Below are positions 7,453 through 16,337 of a stretch of DNA of 64,000 nt, piece by piece. Both the position numbers and the translations under genes were made by a program. Origin of the DNA: Galbibacter kalidii. Lineage in GTDB: Bacteria > Bacteroidota > Bacteroidia > Flavobacteriales > Flavobacteriaceae. The notes below the pieces were generated by a model. It was not told where the DNA came from and made no database searches. It saw only the letters and a program-made list of their open reading frames with translations. The stretch covers positions 434,001 to 498,000 of the forward strand of contig NZ_JAPFGA010000001.1 in NCBI RefSeq assembly GCF_026241135.1. The letters are read 5' to 3'. Positions within the stretch are counted from its first letter, which is position 1, and the number at the start of each line of letters is the position of its first letter.

Positions 7453-9822
7453 ATGAAGTTTAGCTATACAATAATCCTTTTGACAGTATCTGTTTGTAGT
7501 ATGGCACAGAGTCAAAGAGAGAAAAAGAATTTTGATTTTGACTGGAAGTTTTTCCATGGCGATACCATTGAAGCCAAAAATTCCGGTTTCGATGATAGCA
7601 AGTGGCAGGAAGTTCAGTTGCCACATGACTGGAGTATAGAGCAAGCCGTATCAAAGGAAAATGCCGGTCAAGGATGGATGGATGGTTCAATGGGCTATTT
7701 GCCGGGAGGTACTGGGTGGTACCGAAAAAGCTTTACGGTTCCTGTGACCTATAAAGATAAAAAGGTCGTTATTCAATTTGATGGGGTATATCACCAAAGT
7801 GATGTGTATGTCAATGGCAAGCATTTAGGGTTTCACCCTTACGGTTATACCACATTCGAATACGATCTAACCTCTTACTTGAATTACGGGGGAGAAAATA
7901 CTATTGCTGTCAGGGTAGACCATAGTGATAGCCCTTCATCGCGTTGGTATTCAGGTTCAGGAATTTATAGACATGTTTGGTTAAAGGTTACCAATCCAGT
8001 TCATGTAGCCACATGGGGTACATATATTACTACTCCGGAGATTACAGAAAAGGAAGCCAAAGTCAACATAACCACCACCATTAATAATGGTTCTAAAAAC
8101 CCGGTAGAAGTTTTGGTCGAAAACCAAATCAGTGACATGCGGGGAAAGAAAATTGCAGCGGAAAAGTCAAAGCTTCGTGTTGGGGAATCAAAACAGGAGG
8201 CATTGAAACAATCTTTAAAACTTAAGGAACCTCTGCTTTGGTCTATTGAAACCCCAAACTTATATGTTATGGAAACCACCGTGAAAGCAAGTGGTAAAAT
8301 AGTGGATAAATATAAGACCACGTTTGGTGTAAGGGAAATTAGGTTTGACGCGAAAAATGGCTTTTTCCTCAATGGAGAGAATATCAAAATGAAGGGCGTG
8401 AATCTTCACCCGGATGCAGGGTCATTGGGTACGGCAGTACCAGATCAGTCTTACCTGCGCAGGCTTCAAATACTCAAAGAATATGGCGTTAATGCCATCC
8501 GTTGCTCGCATAATCCCCCGACCTCGGAGTTCTTAGATATGTGTGATAGCCTGGGATTTGTTGTGATCGACGAGGCTTTTGATAAATGGAAGAGCGGCTA
8601 TTATAAAGAATATTTTGATGAGTGGTGGCAGAGGGACATGGATGCTATGGTGTTACGGGATCGCAATCACCCTTCTGTTGTTCTTTGGAGTATTGGTAAT
8701 GAAACAAGTGAGCAATATGATAAGACTGAAGAAGGAACGAAGCGTGCTGTGATGCTAAGGGATTATGTACATGAGCTGGAGCCTACCCGGTTGGTTACGG
8801 CTGCACTTCAACCTGATAAGTCAAGACAGTTTAATAAAAATGGATTTGCACAGTCTCTGGACGTGGTAGGGTATAATTATCAGGAACAATGGTTGGAGGA
8901 TGAAAAAGAACAATTTCCGAATAGGATTATGTATATATCCGAGGCCTATCCATACTATCGTGGGAAAGGAAAGGAGTATAATGCTTTCTATCCTGTAAAC
9001 CCATGGTATGATGTAGCAAACAATGACTTTGTTTTCGGACAATTCATTTGGGCAGGGGTCGATTATTTAGGGGAAAGCAGTGGTTGGCCCAGCACTGGGT
9101 GGCCGACTGGTCCGTTTGATGTCTGCATGTTTGAAAAACCATCTGCAGCATTTCACCGTTCCGTATGGAATGATACCCCTATGGTCAAGATTGCAGTGGC
9201 CGATCAATCATTGGATATAGATCCCGGAAAGCCCCACTGGAGTTGGCCGTTTCTGGCAGATCACTGGACTTTTCCTCAATACGAGGGACATGTCATCCAG
9301 ATTCAAACCACCACTAATTGTGACCGTGTGGAATTAGTCTTGAATAACGAGTCTTTAGGGATAAAAAACACTTCAGATTATTCAAATAACACCATCAATT
9401 GGTACGTGCCTTATGAAAAGGGCACCATTGTCGCGAAAGGCTACAAAGCAGGTCAGGAAGTGATTTCTTATGAGTTGAAAACCGCTGGTGAACCGGTACA
9501 GATTCTATTGTCAGCAGATAGGACCCAGATCGCCGCTGATGGTCAGGAATTATCCCACATTACGATCGAGTTTGTAGATGACCAAGGTGTGGTAGTTCCA
9601 AATGCTGATCAAGTAATTACGGTAGAAGTAGTTGGCAATGGTAGATTGTTAGGTCTGGACAACGGGGATTTAAGAAGGGATTCCTTCACCGGAAACTCAA
9701 TACCAACCTATTTCGGGAAAGTATTACTTACGGTTCAATCAAAACGTTCAAAAGGGAACATAAATGTTATTGTGAAATCTGATAACATCCCCAAGGCGAC
9801 CTTACAAATTGCAACAGAATAA
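7453..9822 (+). CDS. GH2 family exo-glycosidase (beta-galactosidase-like), copy 1
   Basis: The 789-residue secreted protein has a Sec signal (ILLTVSVCSMAQ) and the GH2 order: jelly-roll sugar-binding domain, Ig-like domain, TIM barrel, then DUF4982-like and Big/invasin-like C-terminal domains. The acid/base Glu is in VLWSIGNETSEQ (about residue 416) and the nucleophile Glu in MYISEAYPYY (about 497). The NxK motif of beta-glucuronidases was not seen, so a galactosidase-type activity is more likely. A close paralog with the same architecture is at 34962-37358. The gene probably forms an operon with the LacI-type regulator. Confidence 0.88.
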   Translation: MKFSYTIILLTVSVCSMAQSQREKKNFDFDWKFFHGDTIEAKNSGFDDSKWQEVQLPHDWSIEQAVSKENAGQGWMDGSMGYLPGGTGWYRKSFTVPVTYKDKKVVIQFDGVYHQSDVYVNGKHLGFHPYGYTTFEYDLTSYLNYGGENTIAVRVDHSDSPSSRWYSGSGIYRHVWLKVTNPVHVATWGTYITTPEITEKEAKVNITTTINNGSKNPVEVLVENQISDMRGKKIAAEKSKLRVGESKQEALKQSLKLKEPLLWSIETPNLYVMETTVKASGKIVDKYKTTFGVREIRFDAKNGFFLNGENIKMKGVNLHPDAGSLGTAVPDQSYLRRLQILKEYGVNAIRCSHNPPTSEFLDMCDSLGFVVIDEAFDKWKSGYYKEYFDEWWQRDMDAMVLRDRNHPSVVLWSIGNETSEQYDKTEEGTKRAVMLRDYVHELEPTRLVTAALQPDKSRQFNKNGFAQSLDVVGYNYQEQWLEDEKEQFPNRIMYISEAYPYYRGKGKEYNAFYPVNPWYDVANNDFVFGQFIWAGVDYLGESSGWPSTGWPTGPFDVCMFEKPSAAFHRSVWNDTPMVKIAVADQSLDIDPGKPHWSWPFLADHWTFPQYEGHVIQIQTTTNCDRVELVLNNESLGIKNTSDYSNNTINWYVPYEKGTIVAKGYKAGQEVISYELKTAGEPVQILLSADRTQIAADGQELSHITIEFVDDQGVVVPNADQVITVEVVGNGRLLGLDNGDLRRDSFTGNSIPTYFGKVLLTVQSKRSKGNINVIVKSDNIPKATLQIATE

Positions 9823-9851
9823 AAGCTATCAGGATGGACTTATCAGTTAGA

Positions 9852-10060
9852 TCAATCAAAAAAAATTAACCATTAAACTGGTTTAAACTTTTTTGATTGA
9901 AGCGAAAAATACTCCTTTGTACCGGCTGGCTCGTTCGCTAAAATAACTCACTGGGTTATTTTTACACTCCGCCCTGTCCCAGATGAAGGTGTATAGCCTT
10001 AGCTAGGGAGTAAGAAAAAGGTGAAATATGTGGTCAAAACCCGTATTGCTGCCCCCTTTA
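9852..10060. repeat. MITE-like element, diverged copy (family GAACTC), with 12-bp inverted repeat
   Basis: The left end (AACTGGTTTAAACTTTT, 9876-9892, then TGATTGAAGCGAAAAAT) and an internal block (TAGCCTTAGCTAGGGAG, then GAAAAAGGTGAAATATGTGG) match the 161-bp element at 52075-52235. The right end is not recognisable. TCAATCAAAAAA at 9852-9863 and its exact complement at 9889-9900 form a hairpin that could end GH2 transcription. The remainder to 10207 is an AT-rich leader of the HTCS gene with TTAACATTTATTTTTT, a sequence shared with the region upstream of 55099. Confidence 0.55.
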
Positions 10061-10207
10061 CTCTAATACGAAATGAAGAATTGATAAACAAACTCTATTA
10101 GAAATGTGAGTTTAACATTTATTTTTTTTGATTTGTTATTTTTTTAACATAGTTTTAACATCAAATTAATCAACCTTTTATTGTAAGGTTTTTTACTGAG
10201 ATGGGAT

Positions 10208-13200
10208 ATGAAGACGAGTTTTTTTTTATTGCTTTCATTTATTTGTTTATGGGGACAGGCACAATATCAGTACACCAACCTAAAGTTTGAAAACTTATCT
10301 ACAACTGAGGGGCTTTCCAGTAGTACTAGCACAGAAATATTTCAGGATAGTGATGGTTTTCTTTGGTTTGGGACAATAGACGGACTAAATAAGTATAATG
10401 GATATACTTTTACCGTGTACCGTCCCATATTAAATGATGATACATCGATTAGTAGTAACCGGATAAACGCTATAACAGAAGATAAAGAGGGAAAATTGTG
10501 GATTGGTACTAGTAATGGACTAAATGTATTAGATAAATATACTGAAAAGTTTACCAGGATCAGCTTTGGATATAATGAAGCAAGCAAGGAAAGGGGAGTA
10601 GATGTGATAAACACACTTTTTTATGATAAAGATGCCAATGCTATGTGGATTGGCACCAAAAATGGACTTTATAAGTTATTACTGGATAATGTAAGCGGTC
10701 CTTTATTAGAAGATTTAACATTTACCCGTTATACCCACATACCTAATGTCCCGGAATCTATTGATAATAATGATATAACAGGTGTTTTAAAAGATAAGGA
10801 AGGAGATATCTGGATAAGTACCGAAGGACAATATCTGAATCGCTATATTCCTGCATCTATGAAACAAGCTGGTGATTCTTCAAGGAAAATAGATAAGTTT
10901 CAAAGAACATTTATAGATATTCCGAAGTCTTTTGGGCTTGACCATTTACCCAAAAAAATACTGGAAGATAAAGAAGGGAATTTCTGGATCGGTAATGATT
11001 TGTCCGGTTTAGTATTATGGGACCGTAAAAGCAATTTATTTAAACCACTAGAAACAAGTTTAGAAGGAAATATTCCGATTTTTGATATCTACCAAGATAG
11101 TAATGGTACAATTTGGATAGCTACTGATGGCCATGGTCTGTACCTTTTTGATAAAAAAACAGACAGCTTGCAACACATAGAGCATGACCCTTCAGATCCT
11201 TTTTCTCTTCCGAATAACCAACCTTCTAAAATACTGGAAGATAAAGAGGGGACATTATGGATTGCTTCTTATAATAAGGGAGTGAGTAAATTGGCATTGT
11301 ATAGGTCTTCATTCGAGCATTATTTCTATCGGGCTGGAAACCCGAACAGTCTTAGTGCAAAAATTGCTCAATCTGTAATTCAAACAGCTGATGGAAAAAT
11401 ATGGATAGGTACCGATGGAGGAGGGTTAAGTGTTCTGGATGAGAAATCTGGGCGTTTTCAACATTTTAGGTATGATAAAGATGATAGATCTACCATAAGC
11501 TCCGATAAGATAGTTTATCTGTATGAAGGGCATGATGGTACGATATGGGTATGTACATGGGATGGAGGACTTAATAAATTTAACCCCAAGACCAAAAAAG
11601 CAAAACGTTTTTTACACGATTTGGATAATCCTTATTCCATTGGGCAAAATACAGCGTGGTGTGCAGTAGAGGATAATGATAATAGATTGTGGATAGGGAC
11701 TCAGACGGCAGGACTTAATTTATACGATCCAGATTCAGAAAGGTTTTATGAGTTTAGGCATAAGCAGGGAGATCCTTATAGTATTGCAAGCGATTTTGTT
11801 TTTCATCTTTATAAAGATTCAAAAAGCAGATTGTTGATAGGTACTTCTTCAGGACTTTCAGTTTTATATTTAGATGATTACAAGAGAGACACTGATCTTA
11901 CCGATTTTAAATTTCATAAGGTTGAGGAGAAATCCATAAAAGGTAACCGGATTAATTATATAACGGAAGACCATCAAGGAAATATATGGTTGGGGACGGA
12001 TATAGGTATGTATATGCTTGACCCGGACCTAAAGTTACAAAGATCTTATTCTACGCTTGATGGGCTACCTAACAACCTAGTGGTGGGTATAGAAGAGGAC
12101 GACCTTGGGAATATTTGGATAACTACCAAAAGTGGGTTATCCCGCTTAAATCCCGAGACCCGTGAATTTAAAAACTACAATACCCATGACGGTTTACAGG
12201 GCATGGAATTTCAAAGCAAATCTATAGATAAGGCAAAAGATGGCCGCATAATTGTAGGAGGGATCAATGGGTTGAATATATTTCACCCCCGTGAGATGGG
12301 AATTACAAAAGATACTATCCAGCCAATGATGACACAGTTCATGCTTTTTAACCAACTTGTAAGGAATAAAGATACGATGAATGGGCGTGTGCTTATGGAC
12401 AAACCTATAGCTGAAACTGAAGAGATCAGGTTGAAATATAATGAAAACCAAATTTCTTTGGGTTTTGTTGCCCTTCACTATCAAAATCCGGAAAGGGTAC
12501 AGTATGCCTATAAAATGGAAGGATTGGATAAAAACTGGATATATACAGGGACAGATACCAAGGCAAATTATTCTAATCTTGCTGCCGGAGATTATGTTTT
12601 TAAGGTAAAGGCTTCGGTAAATGATACCTGGGAAAATGCATCTGTATCGCAGGTAGCAATAAATATATTACCACCTCCCTGGAAAACTTGGTGGGCATAT
12701 TTTTTATATGCGGCTTTTGGTTTCATCGTGTTTTGGGGTGTAATGAGGTATTACACCGGTAAGATAAGGGAAGATAAAGAACGGGAACTCGACCAGATGA
12801 AACTCCGGTTCTTTATAAATGTTTCCCATGAATTCCGTACTCCCCTGACCCTGATACTGAATCCTGTAGAAAAGATTCTGGCAAGAAATAATACTGAGGA
12901 TGTTAAAGATTCTGCTCTTACTATTCAGCGAAGTACCAGAAGGTTATTGAATTTAACAAACCAGTTGTTGGATTTCAGGAAAATGGAACAAGGAAAAATG
13001 CCCCTTGAGGTTGCACAAGGAGATATTGTAAAGTTTTGCAAGGATATTTTTGTGTTGTTTTCTGATATGGCTAATAAGAAAGGGATTGAGTTTAATTTTA
13101 ATGCTACAACTGATGGGGTTATTGCATGGTTTGACCCCGATAAAACGGAGAAGATAATAACCAACCTTTTGTCTAATGCCATTAAATACACAGATGACGG

Positions 13201-14461
13201 TGGCAGCATTACGCTAAGTTTGTCAAAGATACAATGGAAAGGTAGGAAAAAAGGTATTTTTTCTTTCTTTGACATTAAAGGCAAAAAAGAAAAAAATATT
13301 AGCGGGGTAGAAATAAAGATAGAGGATACAGGTATCGGTTTTAGGAAGAAGCATCTCAAGGATGTCTTTTCAAGGTTTTTTCACACAGACCATACAAAAA
13401 CAGGTACCGGGATCGGACTAAACTTTACCAAAGGTTTGGTGGAATTGCACGGTGGGGATATTCATGTTGAAAGTGAGTATAAAAGAGGAAGTACTTTTAT
13501 AGTCAGGCTACCGGTGGATAGCAGGCCGTATGCTGGTAAAAATGTTAATCGACAAGTATCAGGGTATGAATATGATACTGATGCTATAAGATCTTCAGAA
13601 TATGATGTGTCAATTTCGAGAAAACAAAATAAATCAAATACAGAAAAAAATTCAATTGAAGAGCGTTCTAAAAAACCGGTGATATTAATTGTAGAGGACA
13701 ACAAGGAACTTAGGGACCATTTACGGGATGAATTTAAAAACAACTATCGTATAAAACAAGCAGTGGATGGAAAAGAAGGGGTAAAGAAAGCCAGAAAGTT
13801 TTTCCCGGATATTATTATTAGTGATGTGATGATGCCTAAAATGGGTGGGTTTGAACTATGCAGGACATTAAAGGATGATTTGGAAACCTGCCATATTCCG
13901 ATATTATTGCTTACTGCCAGAAGCCTTGCCGAAGATAAGGTAGAAGGATATAAAACCGGAGCGGATGGTTATTTGCCTAAACCTTTTCATATAAGTGTAT
14001 TAAAAGCCCGTATAAATAATTTACTGGAGGCAAGAAAACGGTTAAGGGAAAAATATGCAGATGTATCAGGGGTCATTTCCTCAGAAGAAATTACTACTAA
14101 TTCCCTTGATGAGGCATTTCTCGACAAATCTACTAAGATCATTCATGATAATATAGGTGATCCCGATTTTGACCTGAAAATATTACTTAAAGAAATAGGA
14201 ATGAGCCGTTCCCATTTTTATAGAAAAATAAATTCGCTAACAGGTTGTAACCCTAGTGGTTTTATAAGGAATGTACGTTTAAAATATGCTTCTGAACAAT
14301 TACTAAAAGGTACTTATTCAGTAAAAGAAGTTGCTTTTATGTGTGGTTTTAATTCTTCAGCTTATTTCAGTAAGACTTTTCGTGAATTGTTCGGAATGGC
14401 TCCCAATGAATTTGTGGAAAGCAATAAAAAAACGAAGTATTCTTCCTCCTCAAACATTTAA
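10208..14461 (+). CDS. Hybrid two-component system sensor/regulator (HTCS) of the PUL
   Basis: The 1417-residue inner-membrane protein has a signal sequence, a periplasmic sensor of two-component propeller repeats (LWIGT.NGL type, to about residue 700) and a Y_Y_Y domain (GLDKNWIYTG..ANYSNLAAGDY). A transmembrane helix (WWAYFLYAAFGFIVFW) follows. The cytoplasmic part holds HisKA (FINVSHEFRTPL), an HATPase with DTGIGF and GTGIGL, a receiver (ILIVEDN, phospho-Asp in ISDVMMP near 1204) and a C-terminal AraC HTH (about 1310-1405). HTCS proteins bind a PUL oligosaccharide in the periplasm and activate PUL promoters. The 21-bp-phased direct repeats in this window are good candidate binding sites. 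Confidence 0.95.
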   Translation: MKTSFFLLLSFICLWGQAQYQYTNLKFENLSTTEGLSSSTSTEIFQDSDGFLWFGTIDGLNKYNGYTFTVYRPILNDDTSISSNRINAITEDKEGKLWIGTSNGLNVLDKYTEKFTRISFGYNEASKERGVDVINTLFYDKDANAMWIGTKNGLYKLLLDNVSGPLLEDLTFTRYTHIPNVPESIDNNDITGVLKDKEGDIWISTEGQYLNRYIPASMKQAGDSSRKIDKFQRTFIDIPKSFGLDHLPKKILEDKEGNFWIGNDLSGLVLWDRKSNLFKPLETSLEGNIPIFDIYQDSNGTIWIATDGHGLYLFDKKTDSLQHIEHDPSDPFSLPNNQPSKILEDKEGTLWIASYNKGVSKLALYRSSFEHYFYRAGNPNSLSAKIAQSVIQTADGKIWIGTDGGGLSVLDEKSGRFQHFRYDKDDRSTISSDKIVYLYEGHDGTIWVCTWDGGLNKFNPKTKKAKRFLHDLDNPYSIGQNTAWCAVEDNDNRLWIGTQTAGLNLYDPDSERFYEFRHKQGDPYSIASDFVFHLYKDSKSRLLIGTSSGLSVLYLDDYKRDTDLTDFKFHKVEEKSIKGNRINYITEDHQGNIWLGTDIGMYMLDPDLKLQRSYSTLDGLPNNLVVGIEEDDLGNIWITTKSGLSRLNPETREFKNYNTHDGLQGMEFQSKSIDKAKDGRIIVGGINGLNIFHPREMGITKDTIQPMMTQFMLFNQLVRNKDTMNGRVLMDKPIAETEEIRLKYNENQISLGFVALHYQNPERVQYAYKMEGLDKNWIYTGTDTKANYSNLAAGDYVFKVKASVNDTWENASVSQVAINILPPPWKTWWAYFLYAAFGFIVFWGVMRYYTGKIREDKERELDQMKLRFFINVSHEFRTPLTLILNPVEKILARNNTEDVKDSALTIQRSTRRLLNLTNQLLDFRKMEQGKMPLEVAQGDIVKFCKDIFVLFSDMANKKGIEFNFNATTDGVIAWFDPDKTEKIITNLLSNAIKYTDDGGSITLSLSKIQWKGRKKGIFSFFDIKGKKEKNISGVEIKIEDTGIGFRKKHLKDVFSRFFHTDHTKTGTGIGLNFTKGLVELHGGDIHVESEYKRGSTFIVRLPVDSRPYAGKNVNRQVSGYEYDTDAIRSSEYDVSISRKQNKSNTEKNSIEERSKKPVILIVEDNKELRDHLRDEFKNNYRIKQAVDGKEGVKKARKFFPDIIISDVMMPKMGGFELCRTLKDDLETCHIPILLLTARSLAEDKVEGYKTGADGYLPKPFHISVLKARINNLLEARKRLREKYADVSGVISSEEITTNSLDEAFLDKSTKIIHDNIGDPDFDLKILLKEIGMSRSHFYRKINSLTGCNPSGFIRNVRLKYASEQLLKGTYSVKEVAFMCGFNSSAYFSKTFRELFGMAPNEFVESNKKTKYSSSSNI

Positions 14462-14490
14462 ATGATTTTTCCAAATTATATTGTTATATA

Positions 14491-14518
14491 CCTTCAGGCT
14501 TTTTAAAAAGCCTGAAGG
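14491..14518. terminator. Terminator after the HTCS gene
   Basis: A perfect 28-bp palindrome (CCTTCAGGCTTTTT and its complement) begins 30 bp after the HTCS stop. The stem with internal T/A run suits an intrinsic terminator working in both directions. The 60-residue ORF reported across it is not credible. Confidence 0.75.
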
Positions 14519-14700
14519 TTTGGCTAAATGTACAGGCTTATCCCTATTAAGTGGTAAAAGTTTGTATCAAATATTTCAATTCATTTGCTTCTATTTATTC
14601 TCCTACTTCCTTACGGGAGATATTAGTGATGAACTTATTCACGATCAACTAAACAAAAGCTGATATTAACAATAAATTTCCATACTTATCAATATAAACG

Positions 14701-14880
14701 CTTAAAAATTACCATTTTAACTATAAAATAGGTCATAATTTATCAATGTAGAATCATAGTTTATATTTCCGAAAACGTTTTCTTAGTACAATTGTAACGT
14801 AAAAATCATTGCTGTTTGAGATGCTATGTTTTTACGCGATTTGCCCATATGTTTTTTACAATTATGGGAGAAAACCAACC
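14701..14880 (+). promoter_or_regulatory. Regulatory region of uxuA: HTCS direct repeat, LacI palindrome and leader hairpin
   Basis: TCATAATTTATC (14733) and TCATAGTTTATA (14754) start 21 bp apart. The perfect palindrome GAAAACGTTTTC is at 14771-14782, 38 bp after the first box. Further down, CCCATA (14844) and TATGGG (14863) can form a hairpin before the shared tail GGGAGAAAAC. The whole block of roughly 170 bp is repeated upstream of SusC (29830) and the SusC stump (42805). The ATG of uxuA is about 175 bp beyond the hairpin. I infer positive HTCS control and LacI-type repression. Confidence 0.7.
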
Positions 14881-15056
14881 TAATTAATATATAGGCACAG
14901 AACAACAGGTCAGGTAAATGTTTTAGAAGGTATTCATTTTTTCAACCAAAAATATCTAAAGGATAAAGTCCTTTTTGATTTTGGTTGATTGGAGAGCCAA
15001 TCCTTAAGGATCCTAAATACAAAATTGAGAACTGAAAATACAAAAAACAAGTAACA

Positions 15057-16286
15057 ATGGCTTTAGAAAAAACATGGCGCTGGTTTGGTGAAAATGATCC
15101 AATCACATTGAACCATCTAAAACAAATGGGTGTCGAAGGGGTAGTCACAGCTCTACATCATGTCCCAAATGGGGAAATGTGGATGAAAGATGAAATCCTG
15201 AGGGTAAAAGAGAACATTGAAAACCATGATATGCGTTGGAGCGTAGTTGAAAGTTTACCAGTAAGTGAAGGGATCAAAACCTACTCTGATGATTGGTCAA
15301 GGTTAATTGCAAATTACCAACATTCTATTCGAAATTTAGGTGAATGTGGATTAGATACCGTATGCTACAATTTTATGCCAGTACTTGACTGGGCAAGAAC
15401 AGACCTAGAATACCAATTACCAAATAGTACGGAATCCATGTACTTTGATTTCTCCACCTTTGTGGCTTTTGATGTTTTTATTCTCAAACGGCCTGGTGCA
15501 GAGACCCAATATTCTGCAAAGTTGGTTGAAAAAGCGAGAGTAGTATATGACAATATGACGGAGGAAGATGCCGAAAAACTTGTTCACAATATTATTATTG
15601 CCACACAGCAATTTATTGATGGTGTTGTTAATGGTTCAAGCCCTGACCCAAAACAAGAATTTCTCACATACATTGATGTTTATAAAAATATCGACAAAAA
15701 AAAGTTACGAGAGAACCTGAAAGCGTTTTTGAATGAGATCATACCTGTTGCTGAGGAAGTAGGTGTAAGGCTGGCCATTCACCCGGATGATCCTCCGTTT
15801 TCACTATTGGGATTACCAAGGATTATGACCCAACTTGAAGATTATGAATGGTTGCTGCAGGCCAATACATCTCAAAACAATGGCATTACTTTTTGTAGCG
15901 GATCACTTTCTGCCCGTAAAGACAACGACCTGCTCAAGATTATTAACAAAACGAGTGAACGTATCCACTTTGTGCATTTGCGCAATACCCAACTTTTGGA
16001 TGATGGTAGCTTTTATGAATCAGGTCATTTAAAAGGGAGCCAAAATATGGACGGGATCCTACTAGCATTATTAGAAGAGCAACAACGCAGAAAAGATTTG
16101 GGACGTAAAGATATCCGAATGCCATTTCGTCCAGATCATGGATTGAAAGTGCTTACTGATTTCGAGAATGAATATAACCCCGGATATCCATTAATAGGCC
16201 GCCTCAAAGGACTATCAGAGATTGACGGATTAATGAAAGGCCTGGAATATGTTTTAACAGCAAATAGACAAACCAAATTAATTTGA
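15057..16286 (+). CDS. uxuA: Mannonate dehydratase
   Basis: The 409-residue cytoplasmic enzyme starts with the family signature MALEKTWRWFGENDPITLNHLKQMG and VEGVVTALHHVPNGEMW. Metal-site motifs such as LAIHPDDPP, FCSGSLSAR and FVHLRN (central to C-terminal) and MPFRPDHG near the end are present, as in complete UxuA of about 390-410 residues. It dehydrates D-mannonate to 2-keto-3-deoxygluconate. It works directly after the fructuronate reductase at 5117. The next gene, a large lyase, starts about 50 bp downstream on the same strand and probably shares the transcript. Confidence 0.95.
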   Translation: MALEKTWRWFGENDPITLNHLKQMGVEGVVTALHHVPNGEMWMKDEILRVKENIENHDMRWSVVESLPVSEGIKTYSDDWSRLIANYQHSIRNLGECGLDTVCYNFMPVLDWARTDLEYQLPNSTESMYFDFSTFVAFDVFILKRPGAETQYSAKLVEKARVVYDNMTEEDAEKLVHNIIIATQQFIDGVVNGSSPDPKQEFLTYIDVYKNIDKKKLRENLKAFLNEIIPVAEEVGVRLAIHPDDPPFSLLGLPRIMTQLEDYEWLLQANTSQNNGITFCSGSLSARKDNDLLKIINKTSERIHFVHLRNTQLLDDGSFYESGHLKGSQNMDGILLALLEEQQRRKDLGRKDIRMPFRPDHGLKVLTDFENEYNPGYPLIGRLKGLSEIDGLMKGLEYVLTANRQTKLI

Positions 16287-16337
16287 AAATGAACTATCTG
16301 TTTTTAAATAAAAAATTATAACCAAAACACTTTGATT

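Noticed and set aside
12925-13359. 144-residue minus-strand ORF inside the HTCS gene
   Set aside because: A shadow of the kinase domain, which is fully accounted for on the plus strand.
14481-14663. 60-residue plus-strand ORF after the HTCS gene
   Set aside because: It runs through the palindromic terminator at 14491-14518, has no RBS-like context and no family resemblance.
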